A stretch of DNA of 64,000 bases from Dipetalonema caudispina (Eukaryota > Nematoda > Chromadorea > Rhabditida > Onchocercidae): contig JABVXV010000126.1 of NCBI GenBank assembly GCA_013365325.1, positions 97,556 through 161,555 on the forward strand, given 5' to 3'. The notes beneath the pieces are model-generated. The model saw nothing but the letters and a program-made list of their open reading frames with translations, searched no databases and was not told the DNA's origin. Below are positions 61,501 through 64,000 of this stretch, piece by piece. A program made the translations under genes and the position numbers. The first letter of the stretch is position 1, and each line of letters opens with the position of its first letter.

Positions 61501-63113
61501 AAACAAAAGATTATTTCATTACCTGTTTAGTGGAAAGTCTATCTTTAATTGGAATGAAGTTTGACTATATTTTTACAACAAGTTCGCGTAGAAAAGGAAG
61601 GTATGCTTGATGAGATCATCAGCGAAAAAAATAGAAAAAGAAAGTAAAAAGAATGGAAATGATGACAATGACAACCAATGATTCATTAGGAATTTAGTTA
61701 AGCTAAATAACTGTCGCATACAAAAAACATTTCATCTCACTAATTGACTTTCATTTTGGGTGTTCCGAATTCTTTCCGTACAATTCTAATTTCTTTCCAT
61801 TGATGTTTAAATTAATTTGAAATGACTTGTGCTAAAAAATCAAGAAGGTGAGCTTTGCCACTCGAAAATTTCTCTCATTTATTTGATTTTTTGTAGTGAC
61901 ATTTCAATAATGACTAATTAAAATTTTTTAAGCTTTGAAAATCGTAAAACTGATCTCAGTGGATATTTTCATTTATTTAAATTAGTTTAGCCACATTTTA
62001 CAAATACAACAATATGGAAAATTCAGAATATTCTACAACCTTGTTGATTGTGTCAAGTACTGTTGGAGAAAAAATTGAATACTTGTGTTCTAAACATTTT
62101 ATTTTGATAATTTCATACGATTTCAGTACAATGAACTTTAACGAAAAACATATGTTCAGTTTCATGAATTCTCATCGGAAATTTTTGAAAGTAAAAGACA
62201 CGTGTAATTCATACATCAGAAAAGAAATACTATGAGTATCACCCTAAAAGCCTGATTAATCTTGATAGATCAATAAGATGTAAAATTCGCTGATCATTTT
62301 CGCAGAGTGAATTTTATCTGTTATGCGTCACATGAAAGAACTGGTTTCTGAAAAACTTGTCAAATGAAACGGAAAGTTTGGCGATAAGTACAATATCACT
62401 CAACCACTGATATATTATATTAAGCATTAAATTTTGAAAGAGAAACACCAACTGCATAAAATGGCATTATTTAAAGATAATGATAATCTAAATATGGTAT
62501 AGAAATGTTCCTCGTTAACTGAGGTAAATTTTCCAGGTTTTTTCGAAAATTTCAGTTCACTTTATTGTTTAAAGATCATTGCCTGTATGATTTTTGAGAT
62601 CCATTATGACAAGTATTCCTATAAAATCATAATATGGATTTCAGAACACTATTGTAAATTTCGAAATTGAGAGAATTAATCAATTAATCTTCTCACATTC
62701 AGCTTTTAGACGGTTGATACACCAGAAATCACCGCTACTTTTAGGGATATAAATTATTTTATTGCTATTTTTTCATGAACCATACGGTTTTTTCAAAAGT
62801 ATACGATACAGAGTTATTTTCAGAAAATATTATCCAAATTATTAAGCCGTACATGATTTTTGCCAATGAGTAAATTCCTTGCTTTTCAAGTATACTGCTG
62901 TACTTGGTACGAAAAATAGTCCTGAATACTTTTTATTGTTTATCGGTCTAAACATGAATAAAAGGAGCAAGAAGGACAAGCCAAGGTTGGAGAAAAAAAA
63001 GACTGAAATAGAGATTTATAGCTAAATTTAAACATGAAGAATTAATGTAGGGAAGTCGATTGATCTGAATAATTTGCGCACATTTCGTTTCTAACTCTTT
63101 TTATTTTGTTTCC
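58591..63113. other. Gene-poor AT-rich interval
   Basis: About 4.5 kb without a supported gene. It holds many A/T homopolymers (for example 58571-58619, 60368-60380) and a GA run at 59155-59180. The plus-strand frame at 62014-62235 (73 codons, MENSEYSTTLLIVSS start) is the only ATG-opened one of note. It has no homology I recognise and an amino-acid content expected from AT-rich noncoding DNA. The proximal part should contain the QSOX promoter. Confidence 0.5.
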
Positions 63114-63324
63114 AGACGATTCCTGCTGTTTCATTCTGATCTTTTATATTTGTCTTGAAATAAAAAAGCAGCACCTATCCATTACTGAAGATCCGGAAAT
63201 TACACAGTGTTTAACTCATTGCTACGATCCATATTCTTTTTACGCCTTTGAAACAGGAAAGACCTTTTTTAATTATTGTTCTATGAGAAATGATGGAGAC
63301 ATCTGGGATGGAATTAAAAGTTAA
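63114..63324 (+). CDS. Possible terminal exon of an unidentified gene
   Basis: An acceptor-like TTGTTTCCAG ends at 63113 and is followed by about 69 open codons to a TAA. The translation starts with a hydrophobic segment (CCFILIFYICLEI) and continues with spaced Cys (TQCLTHCYDPY, FNYCSMRND). It could be the last exon of a small secreted or membrane protein, but I found no upstream exon with the required phase (phase 1), and no in-frame ATG precedes it. Low confidence. Confidence 0.25.
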
Positions 63325-64000
63325 AAATTACAACGGAATTTTTTAAAATTAATTTCTTTTATTTTCATAACGTATTTTAAAATGCAAGACCTTTTCATTT
63401 CTTGCTTTACACTCTTTCCGCAACAAACTGTATTTCCGGAGAATTTCACCGATTATCTTGTGATTTTTCCTGAAGTTCCCTGATTCTATCGCCAGGTCTT
63501 CTATAACTTCCTGATTTCTTTATCGTATTTTTGAAAATTTCCGATCAACTCACTGAATTTTAAAAACATTCAATGCATTGACGACAATTGCAAACAGCGT
63601 CACCTATTTTTTGCCTGTAACACCTGCAGTCACAGTTGGGTTGGAATAAACTATTTCCGTATTCATATCAATTAAAAATCATCTCCTCTCACATTCAGAA
63701 TATTTCATGTGATTACACCTGTATGCAAACATCGAAGGCATGAACACTCTGCGATCATACAAGTATCGAAGGATAACATTCACTGAAAAAGCAGCCCTGT
63801 TGGAAAAAGCCATAATACATGGGAAAAAGTGAAATTAACCCCAATCGAATAAAAATTCCGTGGTAAACGTTGAATTCTTAATGAAACATACAAACTGAAT
63901 TCGGAACCAACCGATCGAAGTGCGCTGCGATTGTCTGAAATTTCGATGTTATTTTGGATACAATCAGTAGAAACAAACATGAAAATATTGTTGCATATTT
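63325..64000. other. Right-end sequence without supported gene
   Basis: About 0.7 kb of AT-rich DNA. The minus-strand frame at 63780-63980 is short and shows no recognisable motif. Confidence 0.4.

Noticed and set aside
62014..62235. 73-codon plus-strand frame in the gene-poor right arm
   Set aside because: It opens with ATG, but there is no recognisable domain or signal peptide and its composition is as expected by chance.
1..64000. tRNA, rRNA, CRISPR arrays, intact transposons and viral genes
   Set aside because: I looked for B-box-like GGTTCGA strings, spaced direct repeats, long terminal or inverted repeats, and polymerase or transposase motifs, and found none with supporting context; the GGTTCGA occurrences lack an A box and stems.

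Overview
This window is nuclear DNA of a nematode, most likely a spirurid/filarial (clade III) worm. It is strongly AT-rich. Its genes are split into many short exons bounded by TTTCAG-type acceptors and GTAAGT/GTATGT donors, and the encoded proteins look like nematode versions of metazoan families. I see no bacterial, viral, CRISPR, rRNA, tRNA or intact transposon feature. I assembled twelve protein-coding genes by hand from splice signals and reading-frame phase. Every join in eleven of them keeps phase; pxf-1 keeps phase except at one apparent single-base frameshift.

Layout. 1-4818 (+): 3' part of a neurexin IV/CASPR-like adhesion receptor. 5797-12257 (-): TRPV channel of the OSM-9 type, 901 aa. 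14386-18252 (-): RFWD3-like RING/WD ubiquitin ligase, 587 aa. 19927-23069 (-): secreted Cys-rich protein with a CPG4-like domain. 25239-26930 (+) and 28177-31098 (-): two unrelated small four-TM proteins. 32663-37411 (-): STAT factor of the STA-1 type, 707 aa. 38189-40222 (+): RACK1. 40853-41696 (+): TSR2. 42152-51137 (-): PDZ-GEF/RAPGEF2-type Rap exchange factor (pxf-1). 51842-52730 (-): orphan single-pass membrane protein. 53936-58553 (-): QSOX sulfhydryl oxidase. 58554-64000 is almost empty apart from one doubtful exon.

How the genes relate. Most neighbours are functionally unconnected, as is usual in a nematode autosomal region. The exception is RACK1 followed by TSR2 on the same strand. 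RACK1 is a 40S subunit protein and TSR2 is a chaperone for 40S protein eS26, and both start codons sit just behind splice-acceptor-like sites suited to spliced-leader addition, so they may be co-transcribed. RACK1 and STAT are divergent and share an interval of about 780 bp.

I did not find a convincing previously undescribed system. The most checkable oddities are the frameshift in a cyclic-nucleotide-binding exon of pxf-1, a 12-nt last exon giving the TRPV channel a hydrophobic C terminus, an inverted copy of a 5' splice site inside its own intron, a stop-free RACK1 intron, an in-frame 33-bp minisatellite in an RFWD3 intron, and alternative C termini for QSOX and the CPG4-like protein.
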